Part shown: positions 16,425 to 24,445 of the stretch, piece after piece | Layout: the number at the start of each line of letters is the position of its first letter | Position numbering within the stretch: the first letter of the stretch is position 1 | DNA from: Verrucomicrobiota bacterium | Lineage (GTDB): Bacteria; Verrucomicrobiota; Kiritimatiellia; RFP12; UBA1067 | Direction: 5' to 3' | DNA length: 36,661 bases | Assembly (NCBI GenBank): GCA_023269675.1 | Contig: JAHFSX010000052.1 | Location: forward strand, 1-36,661 | Made by a program: the position numbers and the translations under genes | Notes under the pieces: model-generated | Databases searched by the model: none | What the model was told of the DNA's origin: nothing | The model's input: the letters and a program-made list of their open reading frames with translations, nothing else

Positions 16425-18620
16425 TCATTTGCCTTTCGGCGCGGCCGGCACCACCACGGTTACGTTGCAAACTGCGGCGGGCGGATGCCTCTTCATCGGG
16501 CCCGGCATCACGCTGTCCAGCAGGCCGGCGAACCAGAGGATCGCCACGACCGCGACGAGGATCAGGATCGCGATGAACCGGTTCCGCACGCTGTTGTCGT
16601 CGGCGAACGGGTCGGTCAGCTGGCGTTCCGAGCCGGCCGGAATCGCCGCCTCGGTGGTGAAGATCCGCCCCAGCTTGAGCGAGAGCCGTAGACGGCGGTT
16701 GATGGCCCAGCCGCACGCGTTGAGGATCGGCGCGATGTCGCGGGCCCGCAGTTTGAACCAGGTCAGGATCATCGAGGGCCCGGAAATCAGCAGGAGGAGG
16801 GCGACCAGCCCCAGGGCGGTTTTCCAGAGCGGCATCCCGGCGATCGCGCTGACGATCCCGGCGATGGCCGTGCTGATCAGACCGACCGCGATGCCGAGAG
16901 CCGCCGCCGTGGACGCGAGGGCCGCGCCCTCCGCTTTCTTGGGGGCATCGGCCGCGGCCGCGGCCGCGCCGGGCGTCTCGATCTTTTTGGCGGCGTTGAC
17001 GAGCGCGGCGTCCTGCTTGGCGGCCAGCATCTTCCTGACCTGTCCGCTGACCATGGCGGCGATCTTGCGCCACGGATCCCAGAAGGCCTCTTTCAGGCTG
17101 ATGGAGTTGTCCACCATCTTGACGATGACCGCGTCCCAGTCTTTGCCGTCGAGATCGTAGAAGATGCCGTTGCGCCCGACCCAGAGCGAATGCGCGAACC
17201 CCGACGTGAAGGCCGCGCAGATGGTGCGCGTCTCCTTCGTGCCCGGGCGGGTCAGCGTGCAGTAGGCGAGGCAGCACTTGCTGGCGCCGGCCTGGCCCGA
17301 ATGCGCGGCGATGTCGTCCACGTGGAAGCAGAGGTTGCAGGCGCGCGCGTCCATGTAGAGCGTTCCCACCTGGAAGATCGAGAGGGTCTTCGGGTCGTAG
17401 AGGCGCCCCATGTTGACATAGTTGCTGACCAGGGTGAGCAGGTTCGCGTGGTAGCGGATCAGCCGCTCGACCTCCGTGATCTGGGCGTTCTCGGCCTCGA
17501 GCGCGGCGTCCTCGGCGATCAGCGCGGAAATTTCCGCTTTCGCTTTGCCGGCGAGCACGCCTGCGAGGCGGGCCGCCCCCAGACCGGCCACTTCAGCGCC
17601 CGCCTTGGCGGCGACCCACGCCTCGTAAGGCGCGAATTTGGCCTTGAGCGCCTGCCACTGCGCAACTGAGAGCGCGGCGCAGTCCGCGCCGAGCAGCGGC
17701 GCGACCACCGCGCTCTTGAAGCCGGTCAGTGCCTCCGCCCAATACGGGTTCACGCCTTCCAGCAAAGGCAGGTCGCGCCCGGCCGCGATCTTCGAAAGCG
17801 GGAAGGCCGCGATGGCGGGCAGTCCGTCGCTCAGTTCCTGCGGCGCGAGCGCGGCGAAGTCGGCGTCCGACCGGCTGAGCGGCCCGGCGGCGCGGGCGTC
17901 GAAGGCCGAGAGGCGGCAGCGGGTGAAGTAGTCGTCGAGCTTCGCGCGGACCGCCGTAAGCGCGGCGGCCGCGGCGGCCGTCTTGTCACCCAGCGGCAAC
18001 ACGGCGGCGTCCGCGCGTCGGGTCCAGTCGAGGTATGAGGCGGCGGCCGCGAAGAAGGCGTCGACCTTGGCCTGGTTCACGCCGGGCTTGCCGCTGCGGT
18101 CGGTTTCCGCGCCGAAGGCGGCGATGATCTCGGCGATGATCTGCCGCGTGGCCGGATCGTCGGCCGCGTCGGCGGGCACGATGCCGTCGCCGTTGAAACG
18201 GGTCCCGGCGAAAATCTTGGCGGTGTCGCCCACGTCGGCCAGGCTGATGGCGTCGGCCGAAGCCTTGCCCAGATTGGCGAGGATGCGCCTGGCGCTCGCC
18301 AACAGGGACTGCCCTTCGGGGGTCGAGGCGCTGACGGAGGCGAGGCGCAGCGTTTCGGAGCCATCCATCAGGGGGTCCAGGGAGACGAGACGCGCCGAGA
18401 GCCACTTGACCGCCGCGAGCAGTTCGGGCACGCGGATGCGCCCGTCCTTGTCGGTGTCGAGCATTTCGAGCGTCTTGGCGTCGAAACGGATGCCCTTCGT
18501 GGGGCAGCTCAGCGCGGTCCAGAGTTTCTGGTCGAGTTCCGCGAGGTGCGCGATGTCCGCGCCGTTACGGAAAAGCACCTGATCCAACCCGCCCGTGCGG
18601 TAGAATTTCCACGTGTGCAT
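16425..18620 (-). CDS. Large EF-hand membrane protein of unknown function
   Basis: This 731-residue protein starts at ATG 18620, with GGAGGA five bases upstream; a longer in-frame start upstream has no ribosome site. Near the N-terminus is a textbook EF-hand loop, DTDKDGRIRVPE (residues 55-66), and a second weaker one (NGDGIV). The middle ~450 residues are soluble and Ala-rich with helices. A Cys-rich patch (ACNLCFHVDD, then KCCLAYC) could bind metal. Three membrane helices lie near the C-terminus (~572-592, 598-620, 681-703), with WFKLRARDIAPILNACGWAI between the second and third. The layout suggests a cytoplasmic or periplasmic Ca-responsive domain on a C-terminal membrane anchor. I know no functional assignment for this family. 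Confidence 0.85.
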   Translation of the reverse strand: MHTWKFYRTGGLDQVLFRNGADIAHLAELDQKLWTALSCPTKGIRFDAKTLEMLDTDKDGRIRVPELLAAVKWLSARLVSLDPLMDGSETLRLASVSASTPEGQSLLASARRILANLGKASADAISLADVGDTAKIFAGTRFNGDGIVPADAADDPATRQIIAEIIAAFGAETDRSGKPGVNQAKVDAFFAAAASYLDWTRRADAAVLPLGDKTAAAAAALTAVRAKLDDYFTRCRLSAFDARAAGPLSRSDADFAALAPQELSDGLPAIAAFPLSKIAAGRDLPLLEGVNPYWAEALTGFKSAVVAPLLGADCAALSVAQWQALKAKFAPYEAWVAAKAGAEVAGLGAARLAGVLAGKAKAEISALIAEDAALEAENAQITEVERLIRYHANLLTLVSNYVNMGRLYDPKTLSIFQVGTLYMDARACNLCFHVDDIAAHSGQAGASKCCLAYCTLTRPGTKETRTICAAFTSGFAHSLWVGRNGIFYDLDGKDWDAVIVKMVDNSISLKEAFWDPWRKIAAMVSGQVRKMLAAKQDAALVNAAKKIETPGAAAAAADAPKKAEGAALASTAAALGIAVGLISTAIAGIVSAIAGMPLWKTALGLVALLLLISGPSMILTWFKLRARDIAPILNACGWAINRRLRLSLKLGRIFTTEAAIPAGSERQLTDPFADDNSVRNRFIAILILVAVVAILWFAGLLDSVMPGPMKRHPPAAVCNVTVVVPAAPKGK

Positions 18621-18767
18621 GGGATCCTCCCCTGTGAAGTGAAAGTCAATTACGTCACTCAAACTGAAACCCGGTATGCATGTCGGAATGAAAGGGCGGA
18701 CCGGACACCCGCGCCGCGGGAACGTCTCCACACGGCAGCGAGCGCCGGCCCGTCCAGTCAAAAAGCG

Positions 18768-19784
18768 TTAGAAGGCCCAGCCGATCCCGAGCGTGTAGCG
18801 CAGATCTTTCTTTTCGCGGCCTTCGGAGGGCTGGGAGTTGTAGGCCAGCTGCGCCTTGGCTTCGACAAACATCCGCTCGGTTATCGCCGCGCGGAGTCCC
18901 ACATCGGTATCGACCAGCACGGCCTGGATATCCTCGAGGCTGGGGATGACTTCCAGATTGTGGAAGCCCTTCACATGGTCGTTGAAACTCTTGTCGAGGT
19001 GGTAGGCCAGCCGGGCGGCCATGTAATCGCGCGTGTCGTCCGGGTCCGTGTAAACCTCGTGGACATACGTCAGGCCGCCTTCAGTATTGAAGTTCAGGTC
19101 AGGCGTCTCGATCCACTGGTAACCGAGACCGACGCCGGGAGTGAGGCGCATGTCAAGGTTGGCGATGCGGTCCTTCTCATACTTGATGTTGCCGTAGCCG
19201 TAGAACTTCTCCGAGAAGAAGTAATCGTACTTGCCCTTGAGGAACAGGCTGTCCGCGCTGGTGCTGTTTTTGCCGGTGTTGTTGTCGCGCTGGTTGGCGT
19301 AGTAGTACCCCGCCCCGAAGGAGGTCCGGTCCTTGTCGGTGCGGCGCATGGCGTCCGCGCCGACGCTGGCGGTCGAGCTCTCGGTGTTGCCGCGGTTGAG
19401 CACCGCGCCGGCCACGACCGCGCCGGTCCAATGGGGCTTCTCGGGATTGACCTTGGCGACGTTCGCCAGAGAAATCGACTGCGGCTGGGCCGCTCCGCCC
19501 GGCATCGCGCTCACATAGCCCTCGTCGGAGGCAACCACCTTTTGGGAGAGAACCGTCCCGTCCGCCATGGCGATCTCGATCGGCGCGTCCGTCGAAAACG
19601 TTTTGATGTCGGCCATGTTCAACGTCAACTTGCCGGCCGCTTTGGAGGTGAACGCCATCTTTCCGCCGACGACACTGTCGATTGTGCCGGTGAGCCGGTC
19701 ACCGGATTTGAAGAGCACCTCGTCGGCGAATGCCGTTGCGATCGCCAAGCAACCGAGAGCCGCCAGTACACCCGTGTTATTCAT
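18768..19784 (-). CDS. DUF481-family outer-membrane protein
   Basis: This 338-residue protein has a signal peptide (~1-20). A small N-terminal SH3-like part (VLFKSGDRLTGTIDSV, then a repeated LTLNMADIKTF / DGTVLSQKV pattern, ~22-115) is followed by a C-terminal beta-barrel (~118-338) of alternating aromatic strands ending in phenylalanine (TLGIGWAF), the outer-membrane insertion signal. This is the DUF481/YdiY ('salt-induced outer membrane protein') family, whose function is unclear. It has a promoter (19891-19919) and an AAAGGGA ribosome site. It lies downstream of nothing else on the strand, so it is probably transcribed alone or reads into the EF-hand gene. Confidence 0.9.
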   Translation of the reverse strand: MNNTGVLAALGCLAIATAFADEVLFKSGDRLTGTIDSVVGGKMAFTSKAAGKLTLNMADIKTFSTDAPIEIAMADGTVLSQKVVASDEGYVSAMPGGAAQPQSISLANVAKVNPEKPHWTGAVVAGAVLNRGNTESSTASVGADAMRRTDKDRTSFGAGYYYANQRDNNTGKNSTSADSLFLKGKYDYFFSEKFYGYGNIKYEKDRIANLDMRLTPGVGLGYQWIETPDLNFNTEGGLTYVHEVYTDPDDTRDYMAARLAYHLDKSFNDHVKGFHNLEVIPSLEDIQAVLVDTDVGLRAAITERMFVEAKAQLAYNSQPSEGREKKDLRYTLGIGWAF

Positions 19785-19890
19785 GCGTATGGTCCCTTTC
19801 GATGTTTAACCGCCCCGCATCGCGACGCAAAAGCGGCACCCCCGTAACCGATTGCGCGATCTCTCGCGCACCAACATTAACGATTGAGGT

Positions 19891-19919
19891 ATTATGTTGA
19901 GACCGGATAAACAAAGCAA
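19891..19919 (-). promoter_or_regulatory. Candidate promoter of the DUF481 gene
   Basis: On the minus strand there is TTGCTT (19919-19914), a 17-bp spacer and CATAAT (19896-19891). Confidence 0.45.
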
Positions 19920-20004
19920 CTCCTTCTTCTATTATTTTTAATTTATACCTTCACCACTTTTTCCCGACTCGTACTGCGGGTGAATAGAGTCCCCTTTCAA
20001 GCAA

Positions 20005-20195
20005 CAGGAAATCCAGTAAGAGTTGCTTGCATGCTGACCGCCGCCACGTCCCGGTCCAGCATCGTGAACGCCAGCCTCCGGCAGCTACTCATCGGGTGCA
20101 CGTAGAATAAGTGGAACGTCGCGTCCAACTCCGTCTTCAGATCTCCCCAAGCCTATTTGAGTGCGACGTGCTCCTGCCACCGCCTGAGTCAAGGA
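20005..20195 (-). pseudogene. Possible gene remnant
   Basis: On the minus strand one frame reads through about 60 codons with coding-like composition (LRRWQEHVALK, a TAG, then AWGDLKTELDATFHLFYVHP and RRLAFTMLDRDVAAVSMQA) before a TGA. It has an internal stop and no start or ribosome site. I do not recognise the family. It may be a decayed gene, or a chance open stretch. Confidence 0.25.
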
Positions 20196-20231
20196 TCAAG
20201 GGTTGACTCATGGCAAGTTGTAGTGTATTTT
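20185..20231 (+). promoter_or_regulatory. Promoter with overlapping palindromic operator-like site
   Basis: TTGACT (20203-20208), a 17-bp spacer and TATTTT (20226-20231) form a promoter for the next gene. An exact inverted repeat, TGAGTCAA (20185-20192) and TTGACTCA (20203-20210), overlaps the -35 element, as expected for a repressor or activator site. Confidence 0.5.
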
Positions 20232-20339
20232 TTAAGCATAATTTAACCCTGTTCATATAAGGCGTTGACCGAAGCTCGCGCTGAAGACGAAGGGTTAAAC
20301 GGTTCTTTACGGTTTCTCAACTCACAAAGGAGAATGACG

Positions 20340-20654
20340 ATGAATACAGCAAAGATGACGTTGGCGGTTGCATTGATGTCAGCCGTTATGCTGCCGGCAG
20401 CCACGTTCGCGGCCGACAAGACCTATCAGGTCACTGGCAAGGTTGTCTCGGTCGATGACAAGACGATCATTGTGGACAAGGAGGGCGAGAAGTTCGAGAT
20501 GGCCCGCACGGCCGACACGAAAGTCATGGGCGACTTGAAAGTCGGCGAGAAAGTCACCGCGCACTACTCGATCACGGCCGTGAAAGTGGAAGTGAAAAGC
20601 GAAAAGGCGAAAGCGGAAGAGAAAGCCCCCAAAGCGAAGACGGACAAAAAGTAG
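20340..20654 (+). CDS. Small periplasmic protein with Lys-rich tail
   Basis: This 104-residue protein has a clear signal peptide (cleavage after ATFA, residue ~24). A ~55-residue beta-rich domain (YQVTGKVVSVDDKTIIVDKE ... FEMARTADTKVMGDLKVGEK) resembles the small OB-like domains of DUF5666/DUF1344-type proteins. It ends in a highly charged Lys/Glu/Ala tail. ATG 20340 is chosen over the ATG six bases earlier because AAAGGAG is seven bases from it. It is probably an envelope stress or binding protein; the function is unknown. Confidence 0.8.
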   Translation: MNTAKMTLAVALMSAVMLPAATFAADKTYQVTGKVVSVDDKTIIVDKEGEKFEMARTADTKVMGDLKVGEKVTAHYSITAVKVEVKSEKAKAEEKAPKAKTDKK

Positions 20655-20672
20655 CCGCGCCTAATATGTGCT

Positions 20673-20692
20673 GCCCGCCTGAACGGGCGGGC
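20673..20692 (+). terminator. Weak hairpin terminator
   Basis: GCCCGCC (20673-20679) pairs with GGCGGGC (20686-20692), just after the small periplasmic protein gene. There is no T tract. Confidence 0.35.
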
Positions 20693-20760
20693 CGCAAAAT
20701 TCCTTGGCCTTCGCGCCCAAGGCGTATGTCTGCTGACAAAGGCGTGGAACGCCTCACAGG

Positions 20761-21416
20761 CTATTCCTGCTTCAGCGCGGCAATGAATGTGTCAGCCTGG
20801 GCGATGGCAAGGTCCATGTCGCGGATCAGGCTGTCCACGTTGGTCTGTACGCCGGCGAGTTCATCGTTCAGCCCCGCGATGGCTTTGGCGTTCAGGTTGT
20901 GCTTCAAGTAAAGCACCTGGTCGCGCAGCGGCACCAGCACGGGCTCCAGACGGGCTCCAGACGGGCTTCGGCCGCTTTCATCGCCCGGATGAGTTCCTTG
21001 TATTTGGAAATCGTGATGTCGTATTTGCTCTGACTCGACCTCCGTAGCGCCTCGCTGGAATACTGCGTGATCTCACCGCGCCACTCCTTGAAGAGCGCGT
21101 CCGAAACATCCTCGACGGACCTGATGCGTCTGCGCACGGCGGCTGCCTCGGACTCGCTCTTCTGCAAGGTCGAGTTGAGTGTGTTGTATTCTTTCTCGAG
21201 ATCTCCGCCCTTGAAGTTGACGACGCTCTTGAATTGCTCCATGGCCGTCAGAAACTGTTTTTTCGCTTCGCCCTGCGTCTCACGCGCCTCCTTGACGCGG
21301 TCCATCATGATGTCGCGCTTATGCACCCCAACCTTATCCATCGCCCCATAGTACAGGGTACTGCAGCCGCTGAGCCCAAACATCATGCCGGCACACACGA
21401 GCAGTCGAATCTTCAT
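20761..21416 (-). pseudogene. DUF2959-type lipoprotein gene, frameshifted by an 11-bp tandem duplication
   Basis: ATG 21416 (AAGGAGG upstream) opens a lipoprotein with lipobox LSGC (Cys18) and a long helical DUF2959-like body (HKRDIMMDRVKEARETQGEA ... VVNFKGGDLEKEYN). After LEP the frame runs into an unnatural WSPCWCRCATRCFT and stops at 20904. The plus strand there reads GGGCTCCAGAC twice in tandem (20941-20951 and 20952-20962). Removing one copy restores a frame that continues VLVPLRDQVLYLKHNLNAKA ... DTFIAALKQE to TAG at 20761. That gives 214 residues, a normal length for the family. The intact protein would be an outer- or inner-membrane-tethered coiled-coil lipoprotein. Confidence 0.88.
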
Positions 21417-21979
21417 ATGCCCTCCTTGCTCTTCGAAAACGACATTTCAGGCTCACCGCAAAACCGGTGATACATAAGGCCTGAAACGATAACTGAATGC
21501 TTAGAAAGTGTGCGGGCTCGCCTGATGAGAGTCAAGCAAAACGTCATGCAAAATGTCCGAGCCGCGTGGCCGCACGTGTGCGGTGCGCCCCCCGCGGGCG
21601 CGGCTGTTTTTTTGAACGAAAAGACACATGGTGAAAGCATAATTTCTCCCGGACGATATGAGCCGAGCACCTCCCCGTCATCTCGCGTTTGAAAGAGCGG
21701 TACAGACTGAGAGGCTGTCAGGCAGAGGGAAGGCCCCTGCACGCTCCGACACGCCCGGCATTCTTTCAGAAACGCAAAAAACGCTCGCATTATTGAGAAA
21801 TATCGCGGCGATTTGTCTTTAGCGCGCGCGCGTCTGCGGTGCTTGCCGGTGAAAGTGACGAGTACCGGTCGTCACGATTTCACCAGTACCGATGCGTGTA
21901 TGCGTGATACGACCGTGCAACATGGATGACTTCCGCATGATTTTTGGCATTCAAGATGCGTTGATCGATCGGAGACGTT
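21417..21979. other. Intergenic stretch with one terminator
   Basis: No gene is supported on either strand. It contains the terminator-like hairpin at 21585-21613, which has no recognisable gene in front of it. A short unrecognised RNA could end there. Confidence 0.4.
21585..21613 (+). terminator. Terminator-like hairpin with T7 tract
   Basis: GCGCCC (21585-21590), loop CCCGC and GGGCGC (21596-21601) are followed by GGCTG and seven T. Stem and loop closely resemble the terminator at 23554-23586. Confidence 0.6.
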
Positions 21980-22537
21980 ATGAGCCGTCGGGAGGGGGGA
22001 TCTGTCGGCGGTAGAACATCCTTGGCTGATGTCAGTGCCAAGGGTCTTGCTCGGAAAGGGCGTCACATGCATCGAAAGACTGATCTGTGCCGGCAGGAGG
22101 GGAAGCCGGTAAAGCTCCGCAAGCGGAGAATGGGAGCTCGCAGTGTCCGGATACTCATTGTCGACGATACGGCGATTTTCAGAAAAGCCCTGTGGCTGTT
22201 CCTTTTGACCGAACCGATCTTTGAACTTGTCGGGATGGCGTGTGACGGTTCGGAGGCGATCGGCAAGGTTGAAAAGTTGAAACCGGATCTCGTTATCATG
22301 GACACCCTGATGCCTGTCATGGGTGGCGTCGAGGCGACGCGCATGATCACGACCCGGTTTCCCGGAACGATCGTTATCGGGCTGTCGTCCGTCGACACTG
22401 AAGCGGCGCGTGAGGCCATGCTCAACGCCGGGGCCGCGGATTTCTTCGGAAAAATCGAGGCGCTCGACACATTGATGCCGGCGATTCAAAGATGCATCGC
22501 CGCTCGGAATCCGCATAAGAGCAAAGGTTGCACGTAA
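21980..22537 (+). CDS. Stand-alone receiver-domain protein
   Basis: This 185-residue protein (ATG 21980, GGAGA five bases upstream) has a basic, poorly conserved N-terminal extension of ~55 residues before the receiver domain. An internal ATG at residue 30 with GAAAGGG upstream would give a 156-residue protein, exactly the length of the receiver at 11594, and is a serious alternative. The receiver has D62/D63 (ILIVDDTAIFRK), phospho-acceptor D108 (LVIMDTLMPVMGGVEAT) and a non-KP lysine at 158 (FFGKIEA). There is no output domain. It is the third member of the local stand-alone receiver subfamily. Confidence 0.85.
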   Translation: MSRREGGSVGGRTSLADVSAKGLARKGRHMHRKTDLCRQEGKPVKLRKRRMGARSVRILIVDDTAIFRKALWLFLLTEPIFELVGMACDGSEAIGKVEKLKPDLVIMDTLMPVMGGVEATRMITTRFPGTIVIGLSSVDTEAAREAMLNAGAADFFGKIEALDTLMPAIQRCIAARNPHKSKGCT

Positions 22538-22551
22538 CGGCGTTCCGGCGC

Positions 22552-22809
22552 TTATTTCCGCATGAGTTGAAACAGGTTGTTGAGAATATCGGCGACCGGC
22601 TTTCCCGAATGTTTTGACACAACGTAAATCGTGTTGTTTTCCTTGGCGGACCGGGTGATCTTCTTCCGGGCAGGTGCAGGTGGTTTAGAATTTCCGGCAC
22701 GGATATTGTGAGGTGTTTCCACGATTGTTATGCCTTCTTGGTCCGGTGCGGAGGGCTTGCCTTTATGGCGCACGACCACGCGTAGCAAGAGCATTATTTG
22801 TTCCACCAT
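22552..22809 (-). CDS. Possible small basic protein
   Basis: An 85-residue frame from ATG 22809. The middle is basic and Pro-rich (SKPPAPARKKITRS), and the end (NTIYVVSKHSGKPVADILNN) looks like a folded segment. Codon use is compatible with coding. No family is recognised and no ribosome site is obvious. It begins 16 bases from the divergent NarL-type gene. It may be a chance open frame. Confidence 0.35.
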   Translation of the reverse strand: MVEQIMLLLRVVVRHKGKPSAPDQEGITIVETPHNIRAGNSKPPAPARKKITRSAKENNTIYVVSKHSGKPVADILNNLFQLMRK

Positions 22810-22825
22810 TCAGGGGAGCGCGTTC

Positions 22826-23506
22826 ATGAAAGAAAAGATCACCGTCCTGTTAGCCGATGACCACAGCATGGTGCTTCAGGGGCTTCAAGAGCTCCTGAAG
22901 GCTGAAAGTGACATCCAGGTGGTCGGCCAGGCCGAAACGGGCACCGAGGCCGTGGAGTGCGCCACGCGCCTGCGTCCCGACGTGGTGGTGATGGACATCG
23001 CCATGCCGTTACTCAACGGACTGGAGGCCACCCGCCAGATCCGTCTGGCGGTGCCCGAAACCCGCGTGATCATCCTTTCCGCCTACGGCAACCAGGTCTG
23101 CATCGACCGAGCCGTCGCGCTCGGGGTGGCGGGGTATCTGATCAAGAACGCCTCGGTCCGCGTTCTGGCCCAGGCGATCCGGCAGGCCGCGCAGGGCGGG
23201 TTTTATTTCGACCCTTCCATCGCGACCCCGGTTGCCGTCGGAAAACCCAGGCCGGCCGCCTTGCGCGGAGCGCGGCAGAACCTCGCATTGTCACCGCGCG
23301 AGACCGAGGTCCTGCCTTTGATCGCGGATGGATTGCTCAATAAGCAGATCGCCGACAAATTGGGAATCAGCGTCAAGACGGCGGAAAAGCACCGCTATAA
23401 TCTGATGAACAAGCTTGAGATCCATGACACGGCGGGGCTCACCCGATACGCCGTCGCATCGGGTGCCGCTGAAAACGGCCGTTCGACGGTCGGAGCCGGC
23501 GGATGA
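22826..23506 (+). CDS. NarL/FixJ-type two-component response regulator
   Basis: This 226-residue protein has a receiver domain with D11/D12, phospho-acceptor D57 (VVVMDIAMPLLNGLEATR) and K107, a linker, and a LuxR-type helix-turn-helix (~155-212: LSPRETEVLPLIADGLLNKQ, then VSVKTAEKHRYNLMNKL or close to it). It is a phosphorylation-controlled transcription factor. ATG 22826 has GGGAG seven bases upstream; the longer in-frame start lacks a ribosome site. It is similar end to end to the regulator at 12903-13589, including IHDxAGLTRYA near the C-terminus, so the two arose by duplication. A strong terminator follows. Confidence 0.93.
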   Translation: MKEKITVLLADDHSMVLQGLQELLKAESDIQVVGQAETGTEAVECATRLRPDVVVMDIAMPLLNGLEATRQIRLAVPETRVIILSAYGNQVCIDRAVALGVAGYLIKNASVRVLAQAIRQAAQGGFYFDPSIATPVAVGKPRPAALRGARQNLALSPRETEVLPLIADGLLNKQIADKLGISVKTAEKHRYNLMNKLEIHDTAGLTRYAVASGAAENGRSTVGAGG

Positions 23507-23553
23507 GGGTGTTTGCCAGAGGTCCCGGACGGCGGCTGCCGGCGGGGCTGGTA

Positions 23554-23586
23554 CGGCGCGCCCACCGCGGGCGCGCCGGATTTTTT
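23554..23586 (+). terminator. Terminator of the NarL-type regulator gene
   Basis: CGGCGCGCCC (23554-23563) pairs perfectly with GGGCGCGCCG (23569-23578) around a five-base loop, followed by GATTTTTT. Confidence 0.85.
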
Positions 23587-23625
23587 CGGAGGGGGATGAA
23601 CGGACGTAACGGACATAACGGGACG

Positions 23626-23658
23626 GCCCGCGTACGAGGCCCGCGGGCGAGCGCTGGG
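23626..23658. repeat. Intercistronic hairpin repeat, copy 1
   Basis: The plus strand begins GCCCGCGTACGAGG and continues CCCGCGGGCGAGCGCTGG. It matches the copies at 24848-24879 and 25097-25128 closely. It lies directly after the last gene of the five-gene minus-strand block. Confidence 0.75.
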
Positions 23659-23659
23659 T

Positions 23660-23854
23660 TCAGTGGCAGCAATCGGGGATGAGGCTCTGAGCGGTGGCGG
23701 TGTCGAACTGGGTCCAGCCTGCGGGCACGGTCTCGATCATGCCCATGAAGTCGCCCAGGGTGAACAGGCCGAGGCCGTATTTCGAGCGGCGGGCGAAGGA
23801 ACCGTTTTTCAGACCTTCCTCGCTGTAGGAATAGTAGCTGATGGGTGTGTTCAT
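23660..23854 (-). CDS. Small protein of unknown function (last gene of five-gene block)
   Basis: A 64-residue protein from ATG 23854 with AAAGGA upstream. It starts 13 bases after the stop of the preceding gene. It is Tyr/Gly-rich at the start (ISYYSYSEEGLKNGSFARRS), then has YGLGLFTLGDFMGMIETVPA, and ends in CCH. No signal peptide or membrane helix is evident and I do not recognise the family. The CC-H ending could bind metal, which is speculation. Confidence 0.6.
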   Translation of the reverse strand: MNTPISYYSYSEEGLKNGSFARRSKYGLGLFTLGDFMGMIETVPAGWTQFDTATAQSLIPDCCH

Positions 23855-23867
23855 GGTCTTTTTCCTT

Positions 23868-24413
23868 TCAGATTCCCAGCGGTAGCTGCCGGGGTTCGTG
23901 GTTGTTCCTGCGTTGGTCGCTCGCGATGATGCGGGCGTAAATGGATTCCTGCCGGGGGGTGCGCTGGACATACCGCACTTTTCCGCCGTTGCGCTCGATC
24001 TCGCGCTGGATCTCCATGAGGCGGTGAAAGCGTTCGGTCTTGAGCCAGCGTTTGGGCTCGCGGCCGACGTGGGGCGCGAAGGGCATGGCGTCGAATTCGC
24101 GCAGGTCTTTCCAGGCTTCCACCAGTTCGCGGCGGATGGCGGCGGTCGAGGTCAGGAGCGGGGACGGCGCGTGCCAGCGGGCCTCGGCGGTGTCGCCGGT
24201 CTTCAGGTAGTGGCGGTAAAGGTCGTTGGAGCGTTCGCGGCTCTCGAACGTCTCCCCTGCCCGCTTCAGGTCGCTTTCGAGCAGGGCGCGGCGCTGGGGG
24301 ATGGTGCGCTGGTTGGTGGGGGTCTTGCGGATCGCGACATATTCGGCGTCGGGAAGATCCTCGGCGGCGCGGGCGGCTTCGATGGCTTTCTGTTCTTGGC
24401 TGGTGTGTTTCAT
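23868..24413 (-). CDS. Charged helical protein of unknown function
   Basis: A 181-residue protein from ATG 24413, with CCGGAG just upstream; a longer in-frame start overlaps the previous gene and is not favoured. It is highly charged and helical (IEAARAAEDLPDAEYVAIRK, LLESDLKRAGETFESRERSN, LMEIQREIERNGGKVRYV), with a basic, Arg-rich C-terminal segment ending RQLPLGI. It is soluble. No known domain is recognised. It sits between two genes of the same strand with short gaps, so it is probably in an operon with them. Confidence 0.7.
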   Translation of the reverse strand: MKHTSQEQKAIEAARAAEDLPDAEYVAIRKTPTNQRTIPQRRALLESDLKRAGETFESRERSNDLYRHYLKTGDTAEARWHAPSPLLTSTAAIRRELVEAWKDLREFDAMPFAPHVGREPKRWLKTERFHRLMEIQREIERNGGKVRYVQRTPRQESIYARIIASDQRRNNHEPRQLPLGI

Positions 24414-24427
24414 GGCGGCTCCGGTCT

Positions 24428-24445
24428 GCCCGGTCGGGCGCTCGG
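24428..24445. repeat. Intercistronic repeat, shortened copy
   Basis: GCCCGGTCGGGCGCTCGG keeps both ends of the 32-bp repeat but lacks the middle. Confidence 0.5.
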
